Shown here one piece after another: positions 4,470 through 6,182 of a DNA stretch of 6,182 bases. The DNA lies in assembly GCA_035557095.1 (NCBI GenBank), contig DATMEB010000302.1, positions 1 to 6,182 on the forward strand. The letters are read 5' to 3'. Origin of the DNA: JALZDI01 sp035557095. Lineage in GTDB: Bacteria; Actinomycetota; Actinomycetes; Propionibacteriales; Nocardioidaceae. Position numbers and translations under genes: made by a program. Each line of letters starts with the position of its first letter. The first letter of the stretch is position 1. The notes under the pieces were generated by a model. That model worked only from the letters and a program-made list of their open reading frames with translations, was not told the origin of the DNA and searched no databases.

Positions 4470-6182
4470 ATGGCAAAGGAGCACGAGACCGCGCGCGTTG
4501 CCGCAGCCGGAGGGGGTGCCGCAAAGCGTCGTACCGACGACATCGGTGCGCGCAGGCTCAGCCGCCTGGTTACCCGGGCGGTGCTCCTGGTCGCAACCGC
4601 GTTCGGGACGCTCGTAGCCCTTGCGCCCTCGGCCGGAGCCGACGAGGCGGACCAGCGGGCGCTCGCGGAGCGCTACGCGCCGGTGATGATGCTGGTGAAG
4701 CAGGACAAGGACTGCGGCCCTGGTGAGCCGTACCAGCCCAGCAACGTCGACCCGGTCTTGGACAACAGCACAGTGGCGCTGCGCGGGCCCTGGACCCCGC
4801 GCGACCTCATCGAGGTCGGCCCGAGCCAGGACGAGCTCGCGCAGGGACTGCCGGGGTACTCGCTCGACCTGCCGGGGAACCCGCTGGCCGCGGGGTGTGA
4901 CTACGAGGAGTGGGCGCGCGACACCTGGGGCGACAACGCGACATCGACGATCTACGCACACGTCGCGCGGCAGAAGGGCCGTCCGAACCGGATCGCGCTG
5001 CAGTACTTCTTCTACTACCAGTTCAACGACTTCAACAACAAGCACGAAAGCGACTGGGAGCGCATCGCGATCGAGTTCGCTGCGCCGAGCGCGCGGGCCG
5101 CGCTGTCCCAGGAGCCCGCGCTGGTGGCATACGGCCAGCACTACGGCGCGGAGACCGCGTCCTGGGGCGACGACAAGCTCGAGATCGTCGACGGCACCCA
5201 CCCGGTCGTGTATGTCTCCGCCGGATCGCACGCGAGCCAGTACTCCGCCGACCTGTTCCTCGGTCGGTCGGCATCGCAGGGATTCGGCTGCGACTCCACG
5301 GTCGGTCCGCATCGGCGGGTGCGACCGAGCGTGGAGACCATCCCGGCCAACATGAACAGGGCCGTGACCATGTTCCCCTGGGTCGGCTACGAAGGCCACT
5401 GGGGCGAGGTCGGGTCGCAACGCTTCTACCAGGCACCCACCGGGCCTAGCCAGAAGGCGGCATGGACCAAGCCGTTCGGCTGGTCGGCGAGCGCGCGGGA
5501 CCGGAGCTTCGCGGTGCCAGGTGGCGACACCTACCAGGACACGGCGACAGGCTTCTTCTGCTCGTTCGTGGAGTTCGGGTCCAACGTCTTCCGGCAGTTC
5601 ACCGCCAGGCCGTTGCCGAGCCTGGCTGTTCTCGCCGTCGTGGTGCTCGTGGCGAGCTGGCTGATTCGCCGTACCTCGTGGCGGTCGTCGCCGTCGCTGC
5701 CGGCCTTCGGCCGACGGTCACTCGGACAGATCATCGCCGTGGCCTGGGAGATGTTCTGGTCACGGCTGGGCCTGTTCGTGTGCATCGGCCTGCCGGCGGT
5801 CCTGGTCTCGCTGGGCGCGGCCCTGCTGCAGACCTACGCGAGCTCCTCCGGCGACGTGTGGTTGCAGTCGGCATCGGCGCTCGGCGGGATCCTGCTGGCA
5901 CTCGTCCTGCTGTGGGCGCAGTCGTCAACCGTCCAGGCCTTGGCCGAGCTCGACGCAGGGCGCCGGGTGCGGATGCGCGACGCCTACCGGTTGGCGGTCA
6001 GACGGCTGCTTCCCGTCACGGGCACCGTGCTTCTCGTGATTGTGGCGCTGCTGCTGATGACGTTCACCGTGGTGCTGATCCCCGTGGCGCTGGTGATGCT
6101 CGTCGGGTGGAGCCTGATCATTCCGGTGGTGCTGCTGGATCGCACGTCGGGCTTCAAGGCGCTCCGCCGCACCTGGCGGCTC
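4470..6182 (+). CDS. Secreted/membrane Vps62-like domain protein with C-terminal multi-helix membrane domain (3' partial)
   Basis: The frame is open from ATG 4470 to the last base, 571 codons with no stop, so the C-terminus is missing. A basic N-region and hydrophobic helix (about 33-53) end in an AxA site (55-57, then Asp58), a likely signal peptide. Residues 60-365 resemble Vps62-type domains: RYAPVMML at 68-76, IALQYFFYYQFNDFNN (175-190), HESDWE (192-197), PVVYVSAGSHASQY (245-258) and EGHWGE (308-313). Cys83, 143, 274 and 364 could form disulfides. A membrane helix at 383-399 then leads to a region with helices near 434-453, 472-485, 515-532 and 533-556. It ends with IIPVVLLDRTSGFKALRRTWRL, as in glycerophosphodiester phosphodiesterase-type membrane domains. 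Vps62 domains have no well-proven bacterial activity. The location suggests an envelope role; catalytic function is not shown. Confidence 0.8.
   Translation, partial: MAKEHETARVAAAGGGAAKRRTDDIGARRLSRLVTRAVLLVATAFGTLVALAPSAGADEADQRALAERYAPVMMLVKQDKDCGPGEPYQPSNVDPVLDNSTVALRGPWTPRDLIEVGPSQDELAQGLPGYSLDLPGNPLAAGCDYEEWARDTWGDNATSTIYAHVARQKGRPNRIALQYFFYYQFNDFNNKHESDWERIAIEFAAPSARAALSQEPALVAYGQHYGAETASWGDDKLEIVDGTHPVVYVSAGSHASQYSADLFLGRSASQGFGCDSTVGPHRRVRPSVETIPANMNRAVTMFPWVGYEGHWGEVGSQRFYQAPTGPSQKAAWTKPFGWSASARDRSFAVPGGDTYQDTATGFFCSFVEFGSNVFRQFTARPLPSLAVLAVVVLVASWLIRRTSWRSSPSLPAFGRRSLGQIIAVAWEMFWSRLGLFVCIGLPAVLVSLGAALLQTYASSSGDVWLQSASALGGILLALVLLWAQSSTVQALAELDAGRRVRMRDAYRLAVRRLLPVTGTVLLVIVALLLMTFTVVLIPVALVMLVGWSLIIPVVLLDRTSGFKALRRTWRL

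Noticed and set aside
4419..5420. 333-codon minus-strand frame opposite the Vps62-like gene, and a 301-codon one at 3638-4543
   Set aside because: Both are antisense shadows with basic, low-complexity translations and no family resemblance; the plus strand explains the region.

Overview
This is a GC-rich window (roughly 70% GC by eye) with strong GC bias at third codon positions, GTG/ATG starts and purine-rich Shine-Dalgarno sites. It reads like the chromosome of a high-GC actinobacterium. I infer a Nocardioides-like or related soil genus, but no marker gene here fixes the taxon. The window is densely coding, with six protein genes and no RNA gene, transposon, CRISPR array or intergenic gap over about 140 bp.

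Layout: (1) 35-448 (+), a small VOC (glyoxalase-fold) protein. (2) 456-1115 (-), a class I SAM-dependent methyltransferase, convergent with the VOC gene across only 7 bp. (3) 1180-1767 or 1779 (-), a TetR-family repressor lying 64 bp upstream of the methyltransferase on the same strand. (4) 1864-3702 (+), divergent from tetR, a large membrane protein with an N-terminal signal/anchor helix, a DJ-1/PfpI (GATase1-like) domain with its nucleophile-elbow cysteine, a second degenerate copy of that fold, and a C-terminal five-helix domain full of MxxxM repeats. (5) 3761-4333 (+), a RibD-C/dihydrofolate-reductase-like protein. (6) 4470 to the window end (+), a secreted/membrane protein with a Vps62-like domain followed by multiple membrane helices that resemble a glycerophosphodiesterase-type membrane domain; its 3' end lies outside the window.

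The most interesting part is the tetR / gene 4 pair. Their roughly 85-bp divergent intergenic region holds a perfect 7-4-7 palindrome (ACGCGAG-AATA-CTCGCGT), two further ACGCGA half-sites, a plausible forward promoter (TTGCAT-17 bp-TAGCGT) whose start point would fall in the palindrome, and a reverse -10 (TATGAT) placed 7 nt before an in-frame ATG. The simplest reading is an autoregulated TetR repressor controlling the DJ-1/Met-ladder membrane protein and possibly the RibD-like reductase 58 bp downstream. By the positive-inside rule both DJ-1-like domains face outside the cell, and the C-terminal helices carry methionine ladders with nearby His/Glu/Asp. This suggests a membrane metal, haem or redox-stress function, but that is inference only.
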